From Flavobacterium lindanitolerans (GTDB lineage Bacteria > Bacteroidota > Bacteroidia > Flavobacteriales > Flavobacteriaceae): a DNA stretch of 64,000 nt. The DNA lies in contig NZ_PJND01000012.1 of the NCBI RefSeq assembly GCF_002846575.1, positions 1-64,000 of the forward strand, written 5' to 3'. The notes under the pieces are model-generated. The model made no database searches and was not told where the DNA came from. It worked only from the letters and a program-made list of their open reading frames with translations. The translations under genes were made by a program, and so were the position numbers. The first letter of the stretch is position 1, and each line of letters opens with the position of its first letter. This document shows positions 28,443-37,204 of the stretch, in pieces.

Positions 28443-28459
28443 TTAGTTTTGTTTAGACA

Positions 28460-29752
28460 TTAATACCCACTGCCGACAGGCTTCATTTTAATTTTGAAAT
28501 AAACTCCCAACACCAAAAAATAGAACGCATACGTAAAAGCATGGGCCTTAACAATACCTTCAATACCATAGACGTCAATAAAAAGGATGCTGGACACATA
28601 TAAAACTCCCAAAGACATGAGCTCTGTTACGATAAAAGCCAATGTCATTTTTTTTGCAAAAAATTCATACCCTAAAATCATCGAAGCTACTTTGAAGGTA
28701 TCGCCTATAAGTTGCCATTGAAATAAGTCTTCAACCGGTAAAAACTCTTTTGTAAACAGTAATTTAACAATAAAGTCTCTAAGGATATAAATAATCGCAG
28801 CGACAAAAATAAAAAGCGGCAAAATTGTTTTGTAGTAGCTGTAAAACACTTTTTTAGTTTCGTGATTGTTGACAGCCATTATAAGTTTTGGAAGGAAATA
28901 AACTGTTAGCAATGTCGAAATAAACAACAGATAATTGGAAGAAATCCTTTCCATTGCAGACCAGTATCCGGCTTGTTCTTCTCCTAACTTTTCAATGACA
29001 TTATTTCTTATGTTCAGATAAACCAACGGACCAAAGAATCCTGACACAAAAGCCATCAATGAAAATGAAGACAGGTTTCTGATAACGTCAAAATCGAAGT
29101 AACGGAAATGGATATATTCCCGCACATTCATCAGTGACCTGAAGTACAAATAGGCAACTATCAAAAGTAGTGCAGGTGTGGCTGCAATCGAAATCAAGGC
29201 TCCGGCAATATTCAGCTTCCATATCAGAATCACGGAAATGAGCAATCCGATGATATTTCCAAAAATAGCAATGTAAATTACTTTATGAAATTTCCCGAAA
29301 CCATTCAGAATGCTTGTAAAAAAAACATTCAACACATAAAACGGAATTGAAATCGCCAGAATTGAAATGACAAAACCATAATTATTTCGCTCTCCGAAAA
29401 CCTGGTTGTTCCAAAAATTGCTAAAGATAAAAAGAGCCAGAGCAAAGAGTACAGAAGACACTAATAGGGCTATAAAAACAGTAGAAATTACTCTTTTCAA
29501 CCGGTCTTCATCATCTTTGTTTTCAGCAGTATATTTTACAATTCCGTTCTGAAAACCCAAAGTAGTTATTGTTTCGATGGACGAAAAAAAGTTTCGCATA
29601 TTGCCTACCAGGGCCATGCCTGGAGCTCCTAAAAAAACAGCAACAACCTTTGACGACACTATGCCTATCAGAAGCTTTATGATTACGCTGATACTGTTCA
29701 AAGAAGTTACCTTGAATAGCGAAGACCCTACTATTTTCTTTACAGAAACCAA
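28460..29752 (-). CDS. wzx: O-antigen/lipid-linked oligosaccharide flippase (Wzx-like, MATE/MOP superfamily)
   Basis: 430 residues with about twelve hydrophobic helices across the whole length. The N-terminal part (SVIIKLLIGIVSSKVVAVFLGAPGMALVGNMRNFF) is the O-antigen translocase type found with dTDP-amino-sugar clusters (WzxE-like). It flips the undecaprenyl-linked repeat unit across the inner membrane. The only plausible start is a TTG at 29752, the base right after the fdtB stop codon, which points to translational coupling. Gene neighbours (aminotransferase and acyltransferase upstream, GT2 downstream) fit a Wzx/Wzy-type polysaccharide system. Confidence 0.85.
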   Translation of the reverse strand: MVSVKKIVGSSLFKVTSLNSISVIIKLLIGIVSSKVVAVFLGAPGMALVGNMRNFFSSIETITTLGFQNGIVKYTAENKDDEDRLKRVISTVFIALLVSSVLFALALFIFSNFWNNQVFGERNNYGFVISILAISIPFYVLNVFFTSILNGFGKFHKVIYIAIFGNIIGLLISVILIWKLNIAGALISIAATPALLLIVAYLYFRSLMNVREYIHFRYFDFDVIRNLSSFSLMAFVSGFFGPLVYLNIRNNVIEKLGEEQAGYWSAMERISSNYLLFISTLLTVYFLPKLIMAVNNHETKKVFYSYYKTILPLFIFVAAIIYILRDFIVKLLFTKEFLPVEDLFQWQLIGDTFKVASMILGYEFFAKKMTLAFIVTELMSLGVLYVSSILFIDVYGIEGIVKAHAFTYAFYFLVLGVYFKIKMKPVGSGY

Positions 29753-30850
29753 TTAGAATTTATTAATTATTTCAATTACATAACTTACTTCCTCGTCTGT
29801 CATTACCGGACTTATAGGCAGACTTAAAACCTCACGATGGATTTTTTCCGTAATTGGAAATGACAAATCACCCATATAAGAAAGTGCTTTTTGATGATGT
29901 GGCGGCGTTGGGTAATGAATCAGGGTCTGGATGGTATTGGCTGACAAATACTCTTGTAATTCTTCCCTGTTTGCAGTCCTGATTACAAAAAGATGAAAAA
30001 CGTGATTTTGCGTACCATCAAAGAAAGGCAGTTTTATCTTATCATTCTTAATTTCTGACAGATAACGTTCCGCTATTTTTTTCCTTACCGCATTTTCTTT
30101 ATCCAGATTTGGCAGTTTTACACTCAAAAAAGCAGCCTGTAATTCATCCAGACGTGAATTTATACCAATATAGTCATGGACATATTTTTTTTCGGAACCA
30201 TAATTACGGATTGCAAAAATCATCTTTGCCAACGCATCATCGTTTGTTGTGATGGCTCCCGCATCGCCTAAAGCTCCCAGGTTCTTTCCCGGATAAAAAC
30301 TAAATGCTGCGGCATCGCCCCAGTTTCCTGATTTTTGAGAATACAGAACAGCACCATGACTTTGAGCTGCATCTTCTATCACAAGCAAATTGTTCTGTTT
30401 TGCCAACGTATTAATTTCTTTCATTGGAGCCAATTGTCCGTAAAGATGAACGGGCAGAATCGCTTTTGTTTTAGATGTAATGGCTTTTTCTACGGTGTTA
30501 GGGTCCAGATTGTACGTCTCCAAATTGGGTTCGACCAACACGGGTATCAGGTCTGCCTGAAGCACAGCCAAAATACTGGCGATGTAGGTGTTTGCCGGAA
30601 TGATTACTTCATCTCCTTTCTGGAGTTTTCCTAATTGTATATAGGCTTTAAGAATCAGTACCAAAGCATCTAGTCCGTTTCCAACGCCAATGCAATATTT
30701 TGTGCCGCAATAGTGGGCAAAATTAGTTTCAAATGCCTTGATTTCATCACCTAGAATATACCAGCCCTTATCCATGACAGTTTTCATCTTATCTTGAAAA
30801 GCCTGTTCATAAGGCTGATTTACTTTCTTTAAATCCAGAAATTTTATCAT
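29753..30850 (-). CDS. fdtB: DegT/DnrJ/EryC1-type sugar aminotransferase, FdtB/QdtB-like
   Basis: 365 residues. It is a PLP-dependent enzyme that aminates a 3-keto sugar nucleotide. The catalytic lysine is in [18 protein letters not shown] near residue 185. [10 protein letters not shown] carries the PLP ring-contacting aspartate. The start [15 protein letters not shown] and [13 protein letters not shown] are typical of the 3-amino (FdtB/QdtB/DesV) branch. With the FdtA-like isomerase encoded at 23343, it should make dTDP-3-amino-3,6-dideoxyhexose. Its ATG overlaps the stop of the acyltransferase gene (ATGA), so the genes are coupled. Confidence 0.88.
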   Translation of the reverse strand: MIKFLDLKKVNQPYEQAFQDKMKTVMDKGWYILGDEIKAFETNFAHYCGTKYCIGVGNGLDALVLILKAYIQLGKLQKGDEVIIPANTYIASILAVLQADLIPVLVEPNLETYNLDPNTVEKAITSKTKAILPVHLYGQLAPMKEINTLAKQNNLLVIEDAAQSHGAVLYSQKSGNWGDAAAFSFYPGKNLGALGDAGAITTNDDALAKMIFAIRNYGSEKKYVHDYIGINSRLDELQAAFLSVKLPNLDKENAVRKKIAERYLSEIKNDKIKLPFFDGTQNHVFHLFVIRTANREELQEYLSANTIQTLIHYPTPPHHQKALSYMGDLSFPITEKIHREVLSLPISPVMTDEEVSYVIEIINKF

Positions 30851-31824
30851 ATCAAAACATTTTCTAGCTTGTCATAATTGGAAGTAGCGATTTCATAAAA
30901 ATCTTGTGTAAGTGTCCTGGCACCAAAACTCTCTTTCCAGAAAATAAGGCCTTCGTTAAGTTTTCGTCCGTTTTCCTCATTTGAAATACCAAAATCAAAG
31001 AATCTTTTATCCTTAAACACTTCAAGAATCAAATGGCTGTATAGAAAATCAAGTGAACCCAGTTCATTTTTTTCATTTTGACCAGAAACATATTGAGGAT
31101 GTGCAACATTTTTAGAAATAAAAATGGTAGTTCCGGCAACTATCTTTCTTTCAAAATACACATTAAAATGTCGGATATTCTCCGGAAATAAGCGATGGAG
31201 TTTTTCAATTTCTTCAACCGTATGAACCGGTTTGGCATCATGTTTTGCAGAAATGTTCGGAATAAGAATTTCATCCCAGAACAGCCTGAAATTAGGCTCT
31301 TCTTTTATGGTCAACCCTAATTGTTGTCCTCTGCGTACACAAGCTCTTCTGGCACGGGAAATCTTATGCGGTCTCGAATTATCAATAACAGATAAGGCGT
31401 CTCTTCTTGTCAGTTTTGCATCTGCCAAGAACAGGGCATAATTAAGTTCGTCTGAAGGATAGTCAAAATAAATAGACGGCATCATCTTAAAATGGAGTTT
31501 CTGTATTCCAGCAGCTTCAAGATATTGCATTATGTTTTTTACAATAAGGAGCATCATGGACTGTTTCAATTTTACATCACAGACTATACCTCCATAAGTG
31601 AGCCCCTGGTGTGAGAATACGGTATCTCCCACTACATTTGCCGGCAACACCGCAATCCAGTTTTCACCATCTAAAACCACAAGGGAATAGTCACGAAACC
31701 TGTCACTATGATATTCCATAAAATCTCTATGAAACAAAAAGGTAGCATTTTTGGCATTAGCCACAAAAGCATTCCAATTAAGATAGTCTCCAGCTTGATA
31801 TTTCCTGACAGTATAGTTTCTCAC
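30847..31824 (-). CDS. GNAT/FemAB-type acyltransferase of the polysaccharide cluster
   Basis: 325 residues, soluble, no signal peptide. The sequence shows two halves like FemAB/GNAT proteins. The N-terminal half contains [55 protein letters not shown]. The C-terminal half contains [51 protein letters not shown] and [27 protein letters not shown]. It is first in the unit with fdtB and wzx. I infer that it acylates the 3-amino sugar, a role played by a hexapeptide-repeat acetyltransferase (FdtC/QdtC) in characterised pathways. A peptidoglycan-type FemAB role is the alternative. Confidence 0.75.
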   Translation of the reverse strand: MRNYTVRKYQAGDYLNWNAFVANAKNATFLFHRDFMEYHSDRFRDYSLVVLDGENWIAVLPANVVGDTVFSHQGLTYGGIVCDVKLKQSMMLLIVKNIMQYLEAAGIQKLHFKMMPSIYFDYPSDELNYALFLADAKLTRRDALSVIDNSRPHKISRARRACVRRGQQLGLTIKEEPNFRLFWDEILIPNISAKHDAKPVHTVEEIEKLHRLFPENIRHFNVYFERKIVAGTTIFISKNVAHPQYVSGQNEKNELGSLDFLYSHLILEVFKDKRFFDFGISNEENGRKLNEGLIFWKESFGARTLTQDFYEIATSNYDKLENVLI

Positions 31825-31913
31825 GGCTTGTTTTTATGCTTTGGAAAAGTACTAATTTTTTGGATATGATTGAACCATTCGTTAAAGCTAATTTTATTTT
31901 GTTAACATACTCT

Positions 31914-31944
31914 ATTGTAAATAAATAGTATCTTTATATCTTTC
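31914..31944 (+). promoter_or_regulatory. Possible promoter of the T9SS cargo gene
   Basis: ATTG (31914-31917), a 19-nt spacer and TATCTTTC (31937-31944) form an acceptable -33/-7 pair. An overlapping TATCTTTA lies at 31929-31936. The GTG start is 13 nt downstream. Confidence 0.4.
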
Positions 31945-31957
31945 AATTGATTATCGG

Positions 31958-33769
31958 GTGAATCTAAAACTACAAATTAGAAATTTTGTTGTCCTTTTCT
32001 TTTTTTCCTGTGCCGCCTTTGCACAGGATGTAGCTTTATTCAGGCAATTCAACGGACGTTATGATTTTACTATCATTGGAAATACATTAAACACCTCCGA
32101 GAACAATCTCAATAATTTTTGTACCATCACCACCTCTTCGTCCGCAACCCTAAACATGGGTGTTAACGATGAGATTGAAAAAGCATATCTGTACTGGGCA
32201 GGTTCGGGAACCGGCGATTGGAACGTGGTTTTAAACGGTGTTCCCATTACTTCTGAAAGAAACTTCGCCTACTTCCAGAACGACCTTGACTATTTCTGTG
32301 CCTTTACAGATGTTACCTCCCAAATACTTTCTACAGGAAACGGAAACTATACCCTGTCTGATTTAGATGTATCTCCCTTTTTAGATGCGAACCATTACTG
32401 CAACAATCGTACAAATTTTGCAGGTTGGGCAATTGTAATCATTTATAAAAATGAAAGCTTTCCGCTGAACCAAATCAATGTATATGATGGTCTGCAAGGT
32501 GTTTCAAGAACACAAAATCACCTGACATTAACACTAAATAGCCTGAATGTAATTGACAATGCCGGTTCAAAAATAGGCTTTATTGCCTGGGAAGGTGACG
32601 TAAATTTGCCTACCGCAGGATTTACAGAGTCTTTAAAAATCAATGGACACATACTAAGCAATGCCTTAAATCCTGCCAACAATGCATTTAACGGCACTAA
32701 TTCTTTTACCAATTCCAGAACCCTGTACAACATGGACCTGGATGTATATGAAATCCAGAATTACATTCAGATTAATGATGAATCTGTAGAAATCCAGCTA
32801 ACATCGGAACAGGATTTTGTAATGATAAGCACTATCCTTACCAAACTGAACAATCAGCTTCCCGATGCCACTATTTCTATAGACAATGTAGCACTGGAAT
32901 GCAATTCGCGAAGGATTATGGTTGATTATACCGTATACAATCTAGATAGTACAAATCCTTTAAGGGCCGAAGTTCCAATTGCAATTTATGCAGACGGAAA
33001 CCTGATTGAGCAAACCCTGACTGTTCCGCCAATTCCTATTGGCGGCAGCTATAGCGATACTATTTTCCTGACCATACCTGATGAAATTCCAAATGATTTC
33101 ACTTTAAAATTTGTAGTTGATGATACCGGAAACGGTACCGGAATTGTAACCGAATTAGACGAAACGAACAATGAGTTTTCCGTTTCGATTTCTATGCTGG
33201 TTTCGCCGGAATTTAATCTGCTTGATAAAATATTGGCCTGTAATGAAGGACTAAAAAAAGGCACTTTCGATTTTTCACATTACGAAGAAATGGTAAAAGT
33301 TGACCCAGACCATGTTGTCCATTTTTTTAATTCCCAAGAAGAAGCACAGGCAAACCAAAACCCAATTCCTAACACAAACCATTATGTTGCTTCTTCTACA
33401 CCAAAAGAAATCTTTGTTAGGATAGAAGATGAAAATTGCTATAGTATTACTTCCTTTTTGCTGGACACTAAAAACTGTCCGCCAACAGTTTATAACGCCG
33501 TAACGGCTAATGACGACGGGTGGAATGATTTTTTCTTTATAAGAGGGCTGAGAGATATATTTGTAAACTTCAAGCTTTCTATTTACAACCGTTGGGGTAC
33601 TTTGGTCTGGACGGGAAATAACAATACTGAAAACTGGTATGGCCAGGCAACCAAAGGCATCCAAATTGGCGGAAATGACCTTCCGGATGGCACTTATTAT
33701 TATGTACTTGACCTCAACGACCCTGATTATAAAACACCGCTGACAGGGTATGTATACCTGACAAGATAA
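31958..33769 (+). CDS. Secreted protein with CARDB-like domain and T9SS type B sorting domain
   Basis: 603 residues, GTG start. The signal peptide is NFVVLFFFSCAAFAQ. Residues about 30-300 form an unrecognised beta-rich domain (EKAYLYWAGSGTGDWNVVLNGVPI, NYTLSDLDVSPFLDANHYCNN). Residues about 300-410 look like a CARDB/Ig-like fold (VPIAIYADGNLIEQTLTVPPIPIGGSYSDTIFLTIPDEIPNDFTLKFVVDDTGNG...ELDETNNEFSVSI). The C-terminus (PPTVYNAVTANDDGWNDFFFIRGL...FKLSIYNRWGTLVWTG...LPDGTYYYVLDL...GYVYLTR) is the gliding-motility-associated CHU_C/type B T9SS sorting domain, so the protein is exported through the type IX system. It lies just outside the polysaccharide cluster. What it binds is unknown. Confidence 0.88.
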   Translation: MNLKLQIRNFVVLFFFSCAAFAQDVALFRQFNGRYDFTIIGNTLNTSENNLNNFCTITTSSSATLNMGVNDEIEKAYLYWAGSGTGDWNVVLNGVPITSERNFAYFQNDLDYFCAFTDVTSQILSTGNGNYTLSDLDVSPFLDANHYCNNRTNFAGWAIVIIYKNESFPLNQINVYDGLQGVSRTQNHLTLTLNSLNVIDNAGSKIGFIAWEGDVNLPTAGFTESLKINGHILSNALNPANNAFNGTNSFTNSRTLYNMDLDVYEIQNYIQINDESVEIQLTSEQDFVMISTILTKLNNQLPDATISIDNVALECNSRRIMVDYTVYNLDSTNPLRAEVPIAIYADGNLIEQTLTVPPIPIGGSYSDTIFLTIPDEIPNDFTLKFVVDDTGNGTGIVTELDETNNEFSVSISMLVSPEFNLLDKILACNEGLKKGTFDFSHYEEMVKVDPDHVVHFFNSQEEAQANQNPIPNTNHYVASSTPKEIFVRIEDENCYSITSFLLDTKNCPPTVYNAVTANDDGWNDFFFIRGLRDIFVNFKLSIYNRWGTLVWTGNNNTENWYGQATKGIQIGGNDLPDGTYYYVLDLNDPDYKTPLTGYVYLTR

Positions 33770-33770
33770 T

Positions 33771-34373
33771 TTAGTTTTGCTTTAATGCCGGAAGATACCA
33801 TTTGAATTTAACAGCCAGAAGTCGTAGCGAAATCATCACGCAGGAAGTAATTACATAAAGGATATCATTATCCAGATTCCAATGCTTGAGGATGAAAAAT
33901 AAAATCCCGCCAACAATACAAATCGTGGCATAAATCTCCCTTCTGAAGATTACGGGTATTTCATTACAAAGAATATCTCTTGTTACACCTCCAAAACAAG
34001 CCGTCATCGTTCCCAAAGCAATACAGATTATCGGATGAAGATTCGTATCCAATCCCTTTTCAAGTCCGATTAACGTAAAAACGCCCAATCCTATCGTATC
34101 AAACAAAAACAATGAGGTTCGCAGCCTGTCGAGTTTCTTTCTGAAAATGATGGCGAGGAAATAACCTGCTATAATAAAGTAAACATAATTCAAATCACGC
34201 ATCCAGCCCACAGGAGTACGACCTATTAGCGTATCTCTTAAAGTTCCCCCACCAACAGCTGTCACAAAGGCGATAATAAAAACTCCAAAAGGGTCGAGCC
34301 TTTTATTCATTGCCGTTAAAGCGCCGGAAAGCGCAAAAGCCATAGTTCCGATTATATCTAAAAGATAAAACAT
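33771..34373 (-). CDS. Trimeric intracellular cation (TRIC)-type channel family protein (YicG/YadS-like)
   Basis: 200 residues with about seven hydrophobic helices and no signal peptide. The family's internal duplication shows as paired glycine/arginine motifs, GGGTLRDTLIG near residue 41 and GGVTRDILCNE near residue 125. ALSGALTAMNKRLDPFGVFIIAFVTAVGG is the other family signature. Bacterial members are inner-membrane proteins related to TRIC cation channels. Physiological substrate is undefined. It ends one base from the T9SS cargo gene, convergent. Confidence 0.88.
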   Translation of the reverse strand: MFYLLDIIGTMAFALSGALTAMNKRLDPFGVFIIAFVTAVGGGTLRDTLIGRTPVGWMRDLNYVYFIIAGYFLAIIFRKKLDRLRTSLFLFDTIGLGVFTLIGLEKGLDTNLHPIICIALGTMTACFGGVTRDILCNEIPVIFRREIYATICIVGGILFFILKHWNLDNDILYVITSCVMISLRLLAVKFKWYLPALKQN

Positions 34374-34381
34374 GTGTAGTT

Positions 34382-34521
34382 TGTGAATTTTTGGATTTGG
34401 GATTTATGATTTATGGTGTGAGATTTATGATGTGGGATTTATGATTTTTGACATTCGACTTCCGACTTTTGACTTTCGACTTCCAACTTTCGACTAACCA
34501 CTATCAACTATCAACTATCCA
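34382..34521. repeat. GATTTATG/GACTTTCGAC short tandem tract, copy 2
   Basis: Runs of 7-8-nt units: first GGATTTATGATTTATG-like, then the ACTTTTGACTTTCGACTTCC type, then three ACTATCAACTATC-type units. It occupies the whole gap between the TRIC-like and RDD genes. It shares the 20-mer CGACTTTTGACTTTCGACTT (34463-34482) with copies 1 and 3. Confidence 0.85.
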
Positions 34522-35265
34522 CTACATTTTCTGCGTATAGTAATTATAATCTTTCAAAATCGTTTTAATAAAATCTTCATCATTACCTGACTGGTTTCTG
34601 ATTCCTGTAACATCTTCGATTTTTGTCTTCAATCGCGTAATCATATGATAATCTTTGTTTGCCCTTGCACTATTAAAAGTTTCTTTAATAATTCGGGCGT
34701 CGTTGTCGCTTAATTTTATAACCAGAGGATAAGTGGGTACATAGCTGACATCAATTTCTTCCAAAATGGTATGGTTAATATTGATGTTATTTTTTAGCGT
34801 AATAACCGATGTTCCTCCCGCCATATCTCCTAACCTTTGCGATTTTTCACTGGCTATTATGCTAACCAATCCTACTATACCACTGCTAAAACTGACATCA
34901 ATTATTCTAAAAAGCCATCGCATAAGATAGTCGCCGAAAGAAGCCTGATAACCGTCTATTTTTACCACTTTAATTTTAAGCAGCCTTTTGCCTAATGTTT
35001 GGCCTTCAAGCAGGCTCTCCAAAAGAAGCGAATAAAAAGCAACCGGCATGTAAAACAGCACCAATATTGAAATTCGAGACCAATCATCCATCTTATCCAT
35101 GAGCTTATTGATTCCCAAACCGTAAAAAAACACAGAATATATGACAATCAGATATGCCGTTTTTGCCAAAAAATCAAGGAGATAAGCCAAAATCCTGTCA
35201 CCTATTGAAGCCGCCGTAAAATTAATATTGACATTTTGAGTCGTATTTATAGATAATTGTGTCAT
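34522..35265 (-). CDS. RDD-family membrane protein
   Basis: 247 residues. The RDD domain covers residues about 15-160: FTAASIGDRILAYLLDFLAKTAYLIVIY, with the R-x-x-A-x-x-x-D helix, then LLEGQTLGKRLLKIKVVKIDG and the third helix region. A cytoplasmic C-terminal tail of about 85 residues follows (IIKETFNSARANKDYHMITRLKTKIEDVTG). RDD proteins are poorly characterised inner-membrane proteins. It is transcribed divergently from the SpoIIM-like gene with only 20 nt between start codons. This arrangement is common in Bacteroidota and links it to the MoxR/DUF58 block. Confidence 0.9.
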   Translation of the reverse strand: MTQLSINTTQNVNINFTAASIGDRILAYLLDFLAKTAYLIVIYSVFFYGLGINKLMDKMDDWSRISILVLFYMPVAFYSLLLESLLEGQTLGKRLLKIKVVKIDGYQASFGDYLMRWLFRIIDVSFSSGIVGLVSIIASEKSQRLGDMAGGTSVITLKNNININHTILEEIDVSYVPTYPLVIKLSDNDARIIKETFNSARANKDYHMITRLKTKIEDVTGIRNQSGNDEDFIKTILKDYNYYTQKM

Positions 35266-35285
35266 ATTTTATATTTTAGCTTCCA

Positions 35286-36254
35286 ATGAGAGAAATTGCA
35301 TTCATAAAGCAAAATAAAGAAAAATGGCTTGATTTTGAACAAGCAATTTTCGGTAAAGCTAAAAAAAATCCTGATGAAATGGCCAGTTTGTATATACATT
35401 TGGTCAACGATTTGTCTTATGCACAAACTTATTATCCTAAAAGCAAGACCGTTGTCTATCTTAACTATCTGGCGGCACAGATTTACCAAAAAATTTACAA
35501 GACAAAAAGAACAGAAACCAACAGGTTTGTCTACTTTTTTTCTACAGAAGTTCCGCTACTGGTTTACCAATACAGAAGGTATGTTCTGTATGCATTCCTC
35601 CTCTTCTTTCTGACCACTGCAATTGGTGTGGTTTCGGCCAAATATGACCCCGATTTTGTAAGGCTTATTTTAGGGGATAATTATGTCAATAAAACTTTGG
35701 GTAATATCAAAGATGGTAACCCGGTCGCTATTTACAAAGACGGAAGCAATTGGGGTATGACAATTGGAATCACGCTAAACAACTTATATGTTGGCCTAAG
35801 GTGTTTTCTCTATGGTATTTTTGCAGGACTTGGAACTTTTTACATACTGATTCAAAACTGTATTATGCTGGGTGCTTTTCAATATTTTTTCTATGAACAG
35901 GGCGTGTTTTGGGAAAGCGTAAGAGGAATATGGATTCATGGCTCAATGGAAATTTTTGCCATTGTTATTGAAGCTGCTGCCGGATTTATTTTAGGTGCTT
36001 CGATATTATTCCCAAAGACCTATTCCCGGATGACTTCGTTTAAAATAGGATTTAAAAACAGCTTAAAAATCTTTTTAGGAACAATGCCTTTTACTATTGG
36101 GGCCGGAATCCTGGAAGGCTTTGTAACCCGCTATTCACTCGAAATGCCTAACTGGCTGAATGTGTTTATCATCTTATCTACCTTATCCTTGATTTCTTTT
36201 TATTTCCTCATATTTCCTTTTATAGTCAATAAAAAAATACAATCCGCCAAATGA
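35286..36254 (+). CDS. SpoIIM-like (stage II sporulation protein M family) membrane protein
   Basis: 322 residues. The N-terminal cytoplasmic part is MREIAFIKQNKEKWLDFEQAIFGKAKKNPDEMASLYIHLVNDLSYAQTYYPKSKTVVYLN. Five or so membrane helices follow. GLRCFLYGIFAGLGTFYILIQNCIMLGAFQYFFYEQG and WIHGSMEIFAIVIEAAAGFILGASILFP are the SpoIIM family's GxxHGxxE-type core. The organism is not expected to sporulate; the family is widespread and often encoded with RDD, MoxR and DUF58 genes. First gene of a plus-strand block. Its stop overlaps the next gene's ATG (ATGA). Confidence 0.88.
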   Translation: MREIAFIKQNKEKWLDFEQAIFGKAKKNPDEMASLYIHLVNDLSYAQTYYPKSKTVVYLNYLAAQIYQKIYKTKRTETNRFVYFFSTEVPLLVYQYRRYVLYAFLLFFLTTAIGVVSAKYDPDFVRLILGDNYVNKTLGNIKDGNPVAIYKDGSNWGMTIGITLNNLYVGLRCFLYGIFAGLGTFYILIQNCIMLGAFQYFFYEQGVFWESVRGIWIHGSMEIFAIVIEAAAGFILGASILFPKTYSRMTSFKIGFKNSLKIFLGTMPFTIGAGILEGFVTRYSLEMPNWLNVFIILSTLSLISFYFLIFPFIVNKKIQSAK

Positions 36255-37204
36255 TAACTTTATTCAAGAAAAGAAATTTTAACGACTACCTTAACGACAC
36301 TTTCTCTTTTTTCAAAAAAGATGGAAAACATTTCCTTAAAAACTATTTTGTCATCAACGGGATTTTTCTGCTGTTGTTAGTGGTTTTTATTTATTTTCTA
36401 TCGAAAATTTATTTTGAGGCTATTTTTTCTACATTCGAGAATACCAATACAGGATACAATCCTATAGACAAGCTTTTTAACGAAAACCTGGGATTGTTTA
36501 TCACTTCACTTGTCGGATTTATACTGCTGTCTCTTTTTCTCTCATTACTGAATTTTGCTTATCCGATTGTCTATCTTGACCTGTATGATAAAAATTCAGG
36601 AAGTAGTTTTGACACCAGAGATATAATAAACGGCCTAAAAAACAAAACCGGAAAAATTCTCTTATTCTTTATTATTTCCCTATTTGTAATAATTCCGGCT
36701 GTGGCAATCTTATTTATTGTCTTGCTGTTTCTTTCATTCATTATTATCGGAATACCGTTGATGATAATTGCACTTCCGGCCATTTCCAGTTTGATTACAT
36801 TGGCATTCTTTGATTACCTGAATACTGAGAATGGTTACTTCACTTCACTGGGTAATGCCATTAGTTATCTAAAAAAGCAGTTCTGGCCAATTGTGGGTGT
36901 TACCATGCTTATGTATATGATTATTCAGATTATATTAACCATCTTTTCAATGATTCCTTATGTAATTGCAATGGTTCTGCTTTTCTCTTCAATTGAAGGC
37001 GGCTCAACCGCACCTACACAGGATGCCTTCTCCACTTTTGGAATCCTGATGACCATATTATTTGTCATCGCAATTCTGGCTAACTACATATTAAACAACC
37101 TCCTAATTGTCAATCAGGGCTTGATTTACTATAGCCGAAGAGAACATGATGAAAACAACTCCACCTTTGGTGAAATTGACACTATCGGAACAAATTTTGA
37201 ATAA
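36251..37204 (+). CDS. Membrane protein of the MoxR/DUF58 block, family unassigned
   Basis: 317 residues with about six long hydrophobic helices (for example NYFVINGIFLLLLVVFIYFLSKIY and ILLFFIISLFVIIPAVAILFIVLLFLSFIIIGIPLMIIALPAISSLITLAFF). A short N-terminal stretch (FKKRNFNDYLNDTFSFFKKDGKHFLKNY) precedes them. No catalytic motif is visible. It resembles the polytopic 'glycerophosphoryl diester phosphodiesterase membrane-domain'-like or DUF4013-like integral proteins, but I cannot assign it. It is translationally coupled to the SpoIIM-like gene, and its 3' end overlaps the DUF4129 gene. Confidence 0.75.
   Translation: MITLFKKRNFNDYLNDTFSFFKKDGKHFLKNYFVINGIFLLLLVVFIYFLSKIYFEAIFSTFENTNTGYNPIDKLFNENLGLFITSLVGFILLSLFLSLLNFAYPIVYLDLYDKNSGSSFDTRDIINGLKNKTGKILLFFIISLFVIIPAVAILFIVLLFLSFIIIGIPLMIIALPAISSLITLAFFDYLNTENGYFTSLGNAISYLKKQFWPIVGVTMLMYMIIQIILTIFSMIPYVIAMVLLFSSIEGGSTAPTQDAFSTFGILMTILFVIAILANYILNNLLIVNQGLIYYSRREHDENNSTFGEIDTIGTNFE

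Noticed and set aside
35286..36254. Sporulation system, from the SpoIIM-like protein
   Set aside because: SpoIIM-family proteins are widespread in non-sporulating bacteria, and no other sporulation gene is present.
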